A DNA stretch of 64,000 nucleotides from Sporofaciens musculi (GCF_009830285.1 NZ_WUQX01000001.1:1612501-1676500), one strand, 5' to 3'. Shown: positions 8,202-16,577, numbered from the stretch's first letter. Notes: generated by a model from the sequence alone, not told the origin. Program-made: numbers and translations.

Positions 8202-8558
8202 ATGAGCAGAGAAAAACCAGAAAAGGACGTGCGGAATGTCCCGATTACCGTCCGATTGAACGAAGAAGAACATGAAAAATTAAAGCAGTGCGCCGCCGCT
8301 TGCGGTCTGTCCGCAGCAGAATTTATGCGCCAGTTATGCAAAGAAAACGCCCCGCAGCCACAGCCTAAAACCGAGTTTTGGGAGCTGTTAAACAAGCTCT
8401 ATGAAGTGCATGACGCTTTCAAAAAGTGTGTTCCCTACTATCCGACCGCCGCCGAAATCTGTAAGGAGATTGAAGATTTTATCTTAGAACTGCAACAGAA
8501 ATCAACTCTCCCACAACGGTTTAGCGTAGAAGAATTGACAGAACAGGAGGCGGTTTGA
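8202..8558 (+). CDS. MobC-type relaxosome accessory protein
   Basis: A 118-residue protein with an N-terminal ribbon-helix-helix (VPITVRLNEEEHEKLKQCAA, then CGLSAAEFMRQL) and a helical C-terminal part, as in MobC/plasmid mobilization proteins that bind oriT and help the relaxase. The ATG at 8202 has GGAGG 8 nt upstream; the longer upstream frame is not supported. A relaxase start codon follows after 1 nt, but that gene is deleted after about 13 codons, so mobC is now without its own relaxase. It could still act with another relaxase in trans; this is inference. Confidence 0.8.
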   Translation: MSREKPEKDVRNVPITVRLNEEEHEKLKQCAAACGLSAAEFMRQLCKENAPQPQPKTEFWELLNKLYEVHDAFKKCVPYYPTAAEICKEIEDFILELQQKSTLPQRFSVEELTEQEAV

Positions 8559-8559
8559 T

Positions 8560-8599
8560 ATGGCGGTAACGAGCCTATGGCATGTCAAGGGGAGCATAA
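8560..8599 (+). pseudogene. 5' stub of a relaxase gene
   Basis: Right after mobC, and with AGGAGG upstream, an ATG begins MAVTSLWHVKGS, the usual start of MobA/VirD2-type relaxases. After about 13 codons the sequence switches to the middle of a recombinase gene in another frame. The rest of the relaxase, with its catalytic residues, is missing. Confidence 0.75.
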
Positions 8600-9799
8600 T
8601 CACGCTTCGGCAGGAACTATATTGAGGTCGGCTCTTACTCCGAAATCATCTACCCAGAAGCAGGTGTGAGGTTTATTGCCATCATGGACAACGTGGACAC
8701 GGGCAGCCTTGAAAGCAACGAATTTGCCGCCTTTACCAACCTTTTCAACGAATGGTATCCCAAAAGCACGAGCAAAAAGGTAAAGGAAGTCAAGAAAGCG
8801 AAAGGGCTTGCAGGAGAACATCTGGGACCGCCGCCATACGGATATTTACGGAATCCAGACGACAAAACCCGTTGGCTTGTGGACGAGGAAGCGGCGGCAG
8901 TCGTCCGCAGGATATATTCACTCTGTATGCAGGGAAAGGGAATATCTGCTATTGCTGATATACTTTGGGAAGATGAAGTATTAACCCCATCCGCATATAA
9001 GGCTTCAAAAGGATTAGAAGCGGCAATCGTGTCAGGAAACCCATATAATTGGGAATCCACCACGGTGGCGTTAATTCTTGAAAATGTGGCGTATATCGGC
9101 GTTACGGAGAACTTTAAGTCCACCCGTTTAGGTTTTAAAAGCAAAAAGCGCATTCCCACTGTAAAAGAAATGCGGACGTATATTGAAAATGCCCATCCCC
9201 CTCTTGTTGACAGGGAACTATGGGAGAAAGTGCAGATGATACGGGCAAATAAACGCAGACCGACAAAAAATGGTGCAACAAGCATTTTTACAGGATTATT
9301 GGAATGTGCTGACTGCGGTACAAAACTAAGTCTGCGCTCATCAAAGAGCTATCTGTATTTCCGTTGTTCCAAATATAAAGGAAACAGCAGGAGCGGCGTA
9401 TGCACACAGCATTATATCAGGGAAGATGCCCTATACCAGTTGGTATTAAAACAGCTTCAGCATTTCCTGTCCTATTTACAGCAGTTTGAAAGGGTATTTA
9501 TCCGACAGCAGATTGACGCCACCCTTGCGGAACGCCGATACGAGTTATACGCAAAGCAGAAACAGATTGAAAAAGACGAAAAGCGCATGGAAGAACTTGA
9601 CCGCCTATTCCGTAAAATCTATGAAGAGAGCTTTTGTCAAGGGAGCGTTTCATATAAGGCAAAATCTTTTGCAATCGGCATAACAGAGCAGCTGCTGAGA
9701 TACAGTTTGGTGAACCCTCGCCTCGTAATAACGAACCCTGTATCACAAAGGCGCAAGGCTGTCAAGGCATTGGCTACGCCTCGCCTACGGCGGCCTTGA
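8600..9799 (+). pseudogene. Serine recombinase, 5' deleted
   Basis: The frame starts inside the conserved SRFGRNYIEVGSYSE block, so the catalytic serine and the first 80 or so residues are gone. What remains is the end of the catalytic domain, the recombinase domain (PPPYGYLRNPDD to NVAYIGVT), the zinc ribbon (CADCG...FRCSKY...GVC) and part of the coiled coil. The last 45 or so codons before 9799 do not look like recombinase and include an inverted repeat, so the 3' end is also damaged. An internal Met at 8666 opens a 377-codon frame, but such a product could not catalyse strand exchange. The deletion that fused it to the relaxase stub removed several kilobases of a mobilizable element. Confidence 0.85.
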
Positions 9800-9806
9800 C
9801 AGCCTT
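9755..9806. repeat. 14-bp perfect inverted repeat
   Basis: AAGGCTGTCAAGGC (9755-9768) and GCCTTGACAGCCTT (9793-9806) are separated by 24 bp. It lies at the decayed 3' end of the recombinase remnant and may be a terminator or an element end. A second hairpin (AAGAGGGG/CCCCTCTT) follows at about 9831-9854. Confidence 0.6.
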
Positions 9807-9866
9807 ACAGCTTTGACCCTCTGGTAGTCAAGAGGGGGCTAAAGCCCCTCTTAATATAGCACGAAA

Positions 9867-9933
9867 CACCTGGGCAACGGACTGCCATAAGTACCGGGCA
9901 GATCCGGTCCCTTAGCATCCCGTCGCCCAGGTG
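9867..9933. other. Structured 67-nt element (outer stem plus inner hairpin)
   Basis: CACCTGGGC (9867-9875) pairs perfectly with GCCCAGGTG (9925-9933). Inside, CTGCC pairs with GGCAG, and on the minus strand GGACCGG/CCGGT segments could give a branched fold. It lies 20 nt past the stop of the DUF6440 gene on the same strand and has no T-run, so it is not a standard terminator. Confidence 0.45.
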
Positions 9934-9953
9934 CTACCAAGCGAAAAGGAAAG

Positions 9954-10136
9954 TTAGTTGTTTTCAATCGGAGAAATAACGGGTTTTCCCTCTTTGCCCA
10001 GTAACGGTGTCATTCCTCCCGCATACCCATCTTTACGAAACACATAATTCACGCCAGTCTCTGTATCTATCCAAATCTCCGTTACATCCAAAGTCCCCTG
10101 TGAATAAACCTTCTTAAATCGTTTTTGGTCAGCCAT
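9954..10136 (-). CDS. DUF6440 family protein
   Basis: A 60-residue protein matching the compact DUF6440 pattern: KRFKKVYSQGT, then TEIWIDTETGVNYVF, then GYAGGMTPLLGKEGKPVI. It has no known function; members are small and widespread in Clostridia. The start at 10136 has GGAGG 9 nt upstream. It stands alone, opposite in strand to the remnant element before it, with a structured element right after its stop. Confidence 0.8.
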   Translation of the reverse strand: MADQKRFKKVYSQGTLDVTEIWIDTETGVNYVFRKDGYAGGMTPLLGKEGKPVISPIENN

Positions 10137-10509
10137 TTTATTTACCTCCAATAATCGTAATTTGTCGATTTGTGACCGCCGACGAGCACAGTATACCACC
10201 GGCATACACAATAGTCAATTCTCATTTATAGGTGCAGCTAGTAGTGGCTAGCAATGTCTGGGGATATACCAGCCGTTTGTTGAGGGCTGGCCGCCCCCAA
10301 GCCCCTGTTAAATCAGGAGCATTGCTCCCGATTTTTAAGCCGCCTTCGGCGTCTGCTGTGCTGCTCTTTCCAGCAGGGAGCGGAAGCTGTTCTGCATGGT
10401 TGATCGGCGCATGGCTTGGTATAGCCACCCTCTGCCAATGGCCGTTCTGAACCCCGCATATTGCGGGATCTTCAAGCGCCTAATTGTCCACGCAACGCCA
10501 ACGGCCTTT
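10137..10509. other. Intergenic region between DUF6440 gene and transporter operon B
   Basis: No gene is supported over this 373-bp stretch. It contains an oriT-like sequence at 10277-10304 and several GC-rich short repeats. It ends where the truncated permease start of operon B begins, so it holds a deletion boundary. Confidence 0.45.
10277..10304. other. oriT-like inverted repeat (GGGCTTGGGG type)
   Basis: The minus strand reads GGGCTTGGGG, an 8-nt spacer, then CCCTCAACAA. The same core occurs beside the ICE relaxase (18337-18359) and upstream of the IME mobC (53091-53116). No relaxase gene adjoins this copy, so it may be a leftover from a deleted mobilizable element. Confidence 0.4.
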
Positions 10510-10551
10510 TTAAAATATGCCACTGGTATCATTTTCAAAAGGCCAAGTCAT
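10510..10551 (-). pseudogene. 5' stub of permease A copy behind ATPase B
   Basis: After ATPase B, with the same spacing and ribosome-binding site as in operon A, an ATG at 10551 starts the identical MTWPFENDTSGI. The sequence then leaves the permease and hits a stop after 13 codons. It is a deletion relic showing that operon B once had a full permease A partner. Confidence 0.9.
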
Positions 10552-10565
10552 AGCCTGCCACCTCC

Positions 10566-11231
10566 TTATTCCACAATCCTGCCATCCTCAATGCGGACAA
10601 TCCGATCTGCAAGGCGGGCAATGTCATTGTTGTGGGTAATCATCACGACAGTTTGCCGGAACTCCGCGCTGGTGCGTTTGATAAGCCCCAGCACCTCGGC
10701 GCTGGTCTTGCTGTCAAGGTTGCCGGTCGGCTCGTCGGCCAGCACGATAGCCGGTTTGGTAATTAAGGCGCGGGCAATCGCCACACGCTGCTGCTGGCCG
10801 CCGGAGAGATTGTTCGGCATATTCTTCAGTTTATCTTCCAGCCCCAGCAGGTGAACAATCTCGTCTAAAAACGTTTGATCCACCGTGTCCCCGTCCAGCT
10901 CCACCGGCAGGACGATATTCTCATACACATTCAGGATGGGAACAAGGTTATAGTTCTGGAAGATAAAACCGATGTTGCGGCGGCGGAAGATGGTGAGCTG
11001 TTCGTCGTTCTTCTTTGCCAGTTCTTCGCCCCGGACAATCACGGTTCCGCTGGTGGGAGTGTCCAGCCCGCCCATCATGTGAAGCAGGGTAGACTTGCCG
11101 CTGCCGGAGGTTCCCACAACGGCCACAAATTCGCCCTCGTCTACGGAGAAGTTCACGCCGTCAAGGGCGCGGGTGATGTTCGGCTCTGTGCCGTAATACT
11201 TTTTCAGGTCGATCGTCTGTAAAATGCTCAT
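10566..11231 (-). CDS. ABC transporter ATPase B
   Basis: A 221-residue ATPase nearly identical to ATPase A, with the same Walker A (GTSGSGKST), LSGGQQQR signature, LADEPTG Walker B and switch histidine. Starting from MSILQTIDLKKYYG, it differs mainly in the first 40 residues. It sits 5 nt after the small membrane protein frame, and what follows is only a 13-codon permease stub. It may therefore now serve permease B (11624-14011) or permease A in trans. The start at 11231 has a modest AAAGGA site upstream. The operon is driven by the promoter at 11530-11558. Confidence 0.92.
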   Translation of the reverse strand: MSILQTIDLKKYYGTEPNITRALDGVNFSVDEGEFVAVVGTSGSGKSTLLHMMGGLDTPTSGTVIVRGEELAKKNDEQLTIFRRRNIGFIFQNYNLVPILNVYENIVLPVELDGDTVDQTFLDEIVHLLGLEDKLKNMPNNLSGGQQQRVAIARALITKPAIVLADEPTGNLDSKTSAEVLGLIKRTSAEFRQTVVMITHNNDIARLADRIVRIEDGRIVE

Positions 11232-11236
11232 AAAAT

Positions 11237-11497
11237 TCAATCCTTTCTTTGTTTGTTGTAAATGCGGAACGCTGCTGCGCCGGTGGCTGCCAACTGTACC
11301 AGAATCAGCACAGCGAACAGGCCGAAGCTCTCATAGTAGAATAGTTCATCCCAAAACAGGAGAACATCACAGAGAGCAGTCAAGGCAACCGTCCAACGGA
11401 TATGCCGGGCCAGCCATTGACGAAACACCAGCACAAGGACAACGGGCGGGACGATCAGCAGCGCCAGATTCAAAATCTAGGTCGGGGTCAGTTCCAT
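11237..11497 (-). pseudogene. Small three-helix membrane protein with in-frame stop at codon 7
   Basis: A good start (ATG at 11495-11497, GAGGAGG upstream) begins MELTPT, then TAG at 11477-11479, then the same frame continues with ILNLALLIVPPVVLVL and about 78 more residues containing three hydrophobic segments. Translation could restart at the TTG at 11471-11473, but no ribosome-binding site is seen there. The protein resembles small membrane subunits encoded beside peptide ABC transporters. It lies directly before ATPase B. Either the nonsense codon inactivates it or it is a sequencing error; the rest of the frame is well kept, which suggests a recent change. Confidence 0.65.
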
Positions 11498-11529
11498 TGC
11501 GTCGCCTCCTCACTTTTGTTGATAAGGTC

Positions 11530-11558
11530 ATTGTAAAACCCAAATGTCCGCGAAATGT
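11530..11558 (-). promoter_or_regulatory. Regulated promoter of small membrane protein/ATPase B
   Basis: On the minus strand the repeat ACATTT (11553-11558), ACATTT (11542-11547) is followed 6 bp later by TACAAT (11530-11535). The sequence over about 100 bp is nearly identical to the promoter of ATPase A. Confidence 0.8.
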
Positions 11559-11623
11559 TACAGCGGCCAAAAAATTTCATTGAAAATCGGGGTGAAATGT
11601 TACAATGCTCGGACATTTCAAAA

Positions 11624-14011
11624 TCAGTCTGCCATTTTGATCCGTTCCACCAATGAATTTCTGCATTGAATTTTTAGACAGATAGCAGAAATTATAATAG
11701 GTGTTATTATTAAGCAGACACCGTAAATCAGTAATGGAATAAAAGGAAAAGCATATTGAAAATAAGTTAATCCATTCGCAGACAATATCCGTACTAACAA
11801 ACAACCCATCAAGGTTCCTGCCACAACCGTAATAATCAAGCATGGAATAATCAGTAAGACACTTTCATGCAGCAGCATTTTCTTTATCTGTTTTTTTGTC
11901 ATACCGATAGACTCCAATATTCCAAATTCTTTTCTCCTTGTGCTGATACGACTAATCAAGGTGTTTGTCAGATTAAAAATGCTAAACATAATGACAAAGG
12001 CAGATACCCCATAAACTTGTACGCTGGTATTATGAATCGTATTTGCCGAAGATGCTTTTACCTCTTGTAAGGTTTCCATTACCAAATCAGGGTGTCGGGA
12101 CAGTATTTTATTTAATTTGCTTTCTACTGATTTACCCACTTTTTCATATTCAGGTACGGACAAAGTTAAGGAAGCTGTTAAATCCATATCGCCCCACAAC
12201 TTTTCTATGGTTTCTTTTGGAAGATAAAAGCCCTCATTCATACTTTTTTCGGAAGTACCGGCAATTAAAACATCTATGCTGTGTTCAGTTCCATCAAACC
12301 ATCGTAATGTCACTTTTTCTCCTATTGACGGGCAAGTATGATAGACTTCTTTCTGTACGCTTGTCCCTAATATAACCATAGCGTCTTGTTCCACCAATGT
12401 TTCGTATGTCCAATCGACAGGAAGCGTTTTCAAAATTTCCTCCTGATTATCAGGTGTAATCGGAATAATGGGAATTTCTAATTGTTCATCGTGATACTCA
12501 ATAATGGCTGCGGTTCTCTCCGTAGTATAAATCTCTTTGACTTCCGGGATTTGTTGCAATTCTTCCATGAGTTCCTGTGAAAAAGGCGTATCAACTTGAT
12601 ACTCCGAAATACCATACGGTTTGGGGTTGACTAATGTATTGTGGTTAATCGCAATATAATATTCTCCATCTTCCAAATTGCCCATCCGCGCAAAGGAATC
12701 TGGATTCCATGATGATATAAATGTGGCTCCAACCATAAATAAAATCCCGCCGATTGCAAGCGAGGCAATCGTCAGATTGTGTTTTTTTCGATCCTGCTTT
12801 TCGCTCAATACGGCTAAAGAATACGGTGAGAGACGAATATGATTTTTCCTGTTGCGCACTCTACTTTCTTTTAGTTCTGGATCGTTTCCAACATATTTTG
12901 TTGCTTCAATAGGGGAAATATTTGAAGCTATTTGTGCGGGCTTGTATACGGAAATTTGTACGATGATAATACCTAATATTATTGCAAAAATACTTGTGGC
13001 TATGGCATTGATAATCGTTATCCCATTCGGCTCTAATAAATATGCAAATATGATACCTACTGTAATACCGGCAGGTATTCCGAACAGGCAGAAACGATAC
13101 CCCTCTTTACGAATCATCCGCTTAATCTGTTTTTCTGTCATGCCAATAGTTTTGAGCTGTCCAATCTGCGACACTTGATTTGATACCGAAAGGTAGAACA
13201 CACTGTATATGACAATTCCGCTTGAAAATGCAATAAAAAGAGTAGCTAAAAGAACACCTCCCATTCCTGATCCACTAATAAGTGAGGAACAGAATTTGCT
13301 ATTAAAATAAAGTTGGTTCCTGCTTATGTCTTGGGATAAAGCCAGACGATATACTGTATTCTCAAAATCAACAAGCCCCATTTCCGTGGCGCCATTTATA
13401 CGAATCAAGGCACTATATGGAATATCAGATAATAACGCTCCCTGTTCTGCATACGCTGGGGAAACATAAAAGTAAAATGTTCCTGTTTCCACATTATCAG
13501 TAAAACCAGTAATGATGAAGTCCTCTGTTTTGCTCCCAGCCGTTGGTAAAGTGATGGTATCTCCTATATTTAGCTGATACCCCAGCTCTAACTGAACATT
13601 TTTATCAATTACAATTTCATTGTACTGTTCTGGACAGGTTCCACTGACTAATTCATAGGATTTTATAATTCCAAAACCAGCCGGCATATAAACCGCTTCA
13701 AATTTGATCCCATCCATCAGAAAACTATCACTATGCTTATAGGGTACAATATCTTCAAGATCAGGTTCTTTTTTCAGAACTTCTATCTGTTCTGCTGTAA
13801 GCCCCCCGATGGTAGCTTGCTGCATTTGATTCAAAATCTTTTGTTCACTAATTTTGCTGCCTTGTTGGAATAAGGAGATTCCCACAATCAAACTAATTGC
13901 CAGTGCAATCGTCAAAACATTAAAAAGGCAAAAAATACGATTTGAAGATACATTGCGTTTTGCTAATTTCTTTACAATGGCGCTTGTATCGTTCTCAAAA
14001 GGCCATGTCAT
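11624..14011 (-). CDS. ABC transporter permease B (FtsX/MacB type)
   Basis: A 795-residue permease of the same family as permease A. Both start MTWPFENDTS(G/A)IVK, but the rest has diverged. The layout is one N-terminal membrane helix, an extracytoplasmic domain, a three-helix FtsX block near residues 270-400, a second extracytoplasmic domain, and a C-terminal FtsX block (about 670-790). The start ATG at 14011 has GGAGG 8 nt upstream; the longer frame runs through the operator. It is transcribed from its own promoter at 14041-14069, right after the histidine kinase gene. Its 3' end is duplicated in the chimeric fragment at 6471-6582. It may form a heteromeric transporter with permease A and either ATPase; this is inference. 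Confidence 0.92.
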   Translation of the reverse strand: MTWPFENDTSAIVKKLAKRNVSSNRIFCLFNVLTIALAISLIVGISLFQQGSKISEQKILNQMQQATIGGLTAEQIEVLKKEPDLEDIVPYKHSDSFLMDGIKFEAVYMPAGFGIIKSYELVSGTCPEQYNEIVIDKNVQLELGYQLNIGDTITLPTAGSKTEDFIITGFTDNVETGTFYFYVSPAYAEQGALLSDIPYSALIRINGATEMGLVDFENTVYRLALSQDISRNQLYFNSKFCSSLISGSGMGGVLLATLFIAFSSGIVIYSVFYLSVSNQVSQIGQLKTIGMTEKQIKRMIRKEGYRFCLFGIPAGITVGIIFAYLLEPNGITIINAIATSIFAIILGIIIVQISVYKPAQIASNISPIEATKYVGNDPELKESRVRNRKNHIRLSPYSLAVLSEKQDRKKHNLTIASLAIGGILFMVGATFISSWNPDSFARMGNLEDGEYYIAINHNTLVNPKPYGISEYQVDTPFSQELMEELQQIPEVKEIYTTERTAAIIEYHDEQLEIPIIPITPDNQEEILKTLPVDWTYETLVEQDAMVILGTSVQKEVYHTCPSIGEKVTLRWFDGTEHSIDVLIAGTSEKSMNEGFYLPKETIEKLWGDMDLTASLTLSVPEYEKVGKSVESKLNKILSRHPDLVMETLQEVKASSANTIHNTSVQVYGVSAFVIMFSIFNLTNTLISRISTRRKEFGILESIGMTKKQIKKMLLHESVLLIIPCLIITVVAGTLMGCLLVRILSANGLTYFQYAFPFIPLLIYGVCLIITPIIISAICLKIQCRNSLVERIKMAD

Positions 14012-14040
14012 AGTTGTATCACCTCCATATTTGATAAGGC

Positions 14041-14069
14041 TATTGTAAAACCCAAATGTCCGCGAAATG
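14041..14069 (-). promoter_or_regulatory. Regulated promoter of permease B
   Basis: On the minus strand the repeat ACATTT (14064-14069), ACATTT (14053-14058) is followed after 6 bp by TACAAT (14041-14046). An upstream AAATGT-N12-ACATTT box lies at about 14107-14130. Confidence 0.8.
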
Positions 14070-14176
14070 TTACAGCGGCCAAAAAATTTCATTGAAAATC
14101 GGGGTGAAATGTTACAAAGCTCGGACATTTCAAAAAAATTTACGGCGGGCAGCCGGAAATGGCCGTCCGCCGCGTT

Positions 14177-15208
14177 CTATTTTGTAGGCAGCATAATGGA
14201 AAATTCCGAACCCTTGCCCGGCTCCGAAACCACTTTGATATAGCCGCCCTGCCGCGTTACGATCTCGCGGGCCAGATACAGGCCAATGCCCACGCCCTGC
14301 TGTTCGTGTACTTCTTCCTCACGATAGAAGCGCCGGAAGATGGCAGCCTGATTGCTTTCGGAAATGCCCTTGCCGGTGTCGGTCACTTTGATCTCCACAT
14401 ACATTTCCCACAGCACCACCGACACAGCGATTTTCCCGCCTGCCGGAGTGTACTTCACCGCATTGTCCAGCAGGTTAAAGAGAGCTTCGGATGTCCATTT
14501 GCTGTCATGGGAAACGGCCAAATCCTCCGGGCAGTCCACAGACACGGCGATTTCTTTTTTCTCCGCTGCATATACAATCCCACTCATAGCCTGCGCTACG
14601 GTATCAAAAAGGTGGCCAGGTTTCTTATCCAACTGGATCACGCCCGTTTCCAGCCGGGAGGTTTTCACAAGGGCTTGAAAGAGAAAGTCCAGCTTATCCG
14701 TCTGGCTGCGGATTCCCCGGATAAAGTCGGTTCGCTCCGCCTCGGTCATGGGCTTTTCCAAAAGGGTGTCCGCTGCCATTTTCAGATTGCTTACTGGCGT
14801 TTTCACCTGATGGGAAATATCCGATACAAGGGCCTGTAACTCCTGCCGTTCCTCGTCCACAAGACGACGGTTCTCCTGCATGATCTGATAAAGCCTTGCC
14901 AGCCGGTGTCCGATTCTGGCAAGCTGGGTTTCGCTGTCCTCTGGTCGCTGGGGCGCTTCATTCCCGGCGATCATGTGGTCTAAAGTCTGGCACAGGTCAG
15001 CGGTAAACTGTGACAGCCGCTTTCCAAACGCTTGCGTCAGTACAAAAATCCCCACAAGGGCACACAGCAGCAGCGCCCCGCCAGTCAGCAGCACCGCTGC
15101 CTGTTTTGTCACAAAAAACAGGGCTATGGTAATCCCGGACATGGAGAGGACAAGTCCTATTGCTACCCGGCCAAACAGCCGCTTTACCGAGAGGTTTTGA
15201 AACTTCAT
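14177..15208 (-). CDS. Sensor histidine kinase (VncS-like)
   Basis: A 343-residue membrane kinase. Two N-terminal membrane helices (about 12-33 and 37-58) enclose almost no extracellular loop, so it probably senses something in or at the membrane, or through the transporter. A HAMP-like linker leads to the phospho-acceptor His133 (DISHQVKTP). The ATPase domain shows the N box (NLLDNAVKYT), G1 (DTGKGI) and G2 (GVGIGLYLA). The ATG at 15208 overlaps the regulator stop by 4 nt (ATGA), so the two are translationally coupled. It pairs with the regulator at 15205-15897 and most likely controls the five operator-bearing promoters. Confidence 0.93.
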   Translation of the reverse strand: MKFQNLSVKRLFGRVAIGLVLSMSGITIALFFVTKQAAVLLTGGALLLCALVGIFVLTQAFGKRLSQFTADLCQTLDHMIAGNEAPQRPEDSETQLARIGHRLARLYQIMQENRRLVDEERQELQALVSDISHQVKTPVSNLKMAADTLLEKPMTEAERTDFIRGIRSQTDKLDFLFQALVKTSRLETGVIQLDKKPGHLFDTVAQAMSGIVYAAEKKEIAVSVDCPEDLAVSHDSKWTSEALFNLLDNAVKYTPAGGKIAVSVVLWEMYVEIKVTDTGKGISESNQAAIFRRFYREEEVHEQQGVGIGLYLAREIVTRQGGYIKVVSEPGKGSEFSIMLPTK

Positions 15209-15897
15209 TTCGCCTCGCCTCCCGTCCACTGATAGCCCATGCCGTAAACGGTCTTGATGTAGGGCGTGCCACCGTCGGATTCAATCTTGCTGCGAATCCG
15301 GCTGATGGAGGTTGTCAGGGTGTGTTCATCCACAAATTTCTCGTCTATATCCCACAGCTTTTCCAGAAGCTGCCCACGGGTCAGCACTTGCCGGGGATTT
15401 TTACGGAACAGGTTCAGCATTTTGTATTCCATCGGGGATAAGGTCAGGGGCTTGCCGTTTAGGGAAGCCGCCTGCTCCGAGAAGTCCAGAAACAGCCGCC
15501 CGTCGTCGTAAATGTCCTTGGCCGGTTTGTGGTGTTCCAGCATGGCGAACATGGCTTTGATTTTCCGCTGCAAGGCCCCGATCACAAAGGGCTTTGTGAT
15601 GTAGTCCACCGCGCCCACCTCATAGCCCCGTATCTGGTCGCTTTCCTGATCGTTGGCGGTCAGGAAGATTACAATGGTGTCCGGGTGCTGGGGCTTTATC
15701 AGCCTGCACAGTTCAAAACCGTTCCCATCCGGCAGGTTGATGTCCAGCAGCACTAAATCAAATTCCCGCTGGCGCAGGACATCAGCTGCGGTTCTGGCAT
15801 TTAGGGCAGAAGTCAAGCCGTACCCGTCTGCGGTCAGGTTATAGGCTAACATCTTATTCAAAAAACTGTCGTCCTCGACAATTAAAATCTGCTTCAT
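15205..15897 (-). CDS. OmpR-family response regulator (VncR-like)
   Basis: A 230-residue regulator. The receiver domain has D9/D10, phospho-acceptor Asp52, Thr80 and Lys102. It is followed by a winged-helix DNA-binding domain (LTLSPMEYKMLNLF to YIKTVYGMGYQW). The start ATG at 15897 has a GGAAGTGAGG stretch just upstream. It is the first gene of the kinase operon. Its own promoter has the 11-bp direct-repeat operator, so it probably regulates itself as well as the transporter operons. Unlike the double-receiver protein at 2312-3082, all phosphorylation residues are intact. Confidence 0.93.
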   Translation of the reverse strand: MKQILIVEDDSFLNKMLAYNLTADGYGLTSALNARTAADVLRQREFDLVLLDINLPDGNGFELCRLIKPQHPDTIVIFLTANDQESDQIRGYEVGAVDYITKPFVIGALQRKIKAMFAMLEHHKPAKDIYDDGRLFLDFSEQAASLNGKPLTLSPMEYKMLNLFRKNPRQVLTRGQLLEKLWDIDEKFVDEHTLTTSISRIRSKIESDGGTPYIKTVYGMGYQWTGGEAK

Positions 15898-15925
15898 ATC
15901 CTCACTTCCTTTGCTTTTTGCAGAT

Positions 15926-15954
15926 AGTATAACAGGCAAATGTCCGCGAAATGT
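15926..15954 (-). promoter_or_regulatory. Regulated promoter of the two-component operon
   Basis: On the minus strand the repeat ACATTT (15949-15954), ACATTT (15938-15943) is followed after 6 bp by TATACT (15926-15931). The spacing matches the other four promoters, which indicates autoregulation. Confidence 0.8.
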
Positions 15955-16135
15955 TACAGCGGACAGATTTTTTCAAAAAAATATCCACCTCTATTATAAT
16001 TTGATTTGGTTAGTGATACAAGGATAGCGTTTATATCTCACTAAAAAAACAGCATAATCATACCTGTTAGTCGGCATAATAAGGTTATTCCTTTGTGTAA
16101 ATCGGCACGATAGAATATATTCGAGGTGAATGATT

Positions 16136-16492
16136 ATGCCGATTGATGATTTAACCGCTTTAGGGCAAAAAATGCGGGAAGCCCGAAAAGGAAAAAGCCT
16201 GACACAGCAGGAGCTTTCTGATTTGAGCCATGTATCTGTAAAGCAGATTGCCAAGATTGAAAAAGGGCAGATGAATCCGTCCTTTTTGATTTTGAAGGCA
16301 CTGGCAAAGGTACTGCCGATTTCTCTGGATTCTTTAATCAATCCGGATGTTTCCCCGGAAGATGAGGGAGCCGGTCAGATGAAGATGCTGTATTGCAGCT
16401 GCCCGTCAGAAATGCGTGAAACCCTCTTGCACCATACGCAGGAAACCATGAAAGAACTAACCGAACTATCCGGGAAATTTAAAACGAATTGA
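16136..16492 (+). CDS. XRE-family transcriptional regulator
   Basis: A 118-residue protein with an N-terminal Cro/C1 helix-turn-helix: MREARKGKSLTQQELSDLS, then VSVKQIAKIEKGQMNPSFL. A short C-terminal helical tail includes CSCPSEMRE. The ATG at 16136 is chosen because GAGGTG lies 7 nt upstream; the ATG at 16130 is too close to that site. It is transcribed alone, on the opposite strand to the two-component operon, with a TAGAAT-like -10 about 20 nt upstream of the ribosome-binding site. An IS3 element begins about 25 nt past its stop. Its target is unknown. Confidence 0.85.
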   Translation: MPIDDLTALGQKMREARKGKSLTQQELSDLSHVSVKQIAKIEKGQMNPSFLILKALAKVLPISLDSLINPDVSPEDEGAGQMKMLYCSCPSEMRETLLHHTQETMKELTELSGKFKTN

Positions 16493-16577
16493 GCCGGTGA
16501 GTGAATTTAATGATATGCTCCCCTTATGGTAGACAGATGAAATAATAAAACTGTCACTATAAGGAGGAGCATATTTT

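Noticed and set aside
10222-10428. Minus-strand 68-codon frame
   Set aside because: Lies in a deletion boundary with repeats and has no ribosome-binding site or domain.
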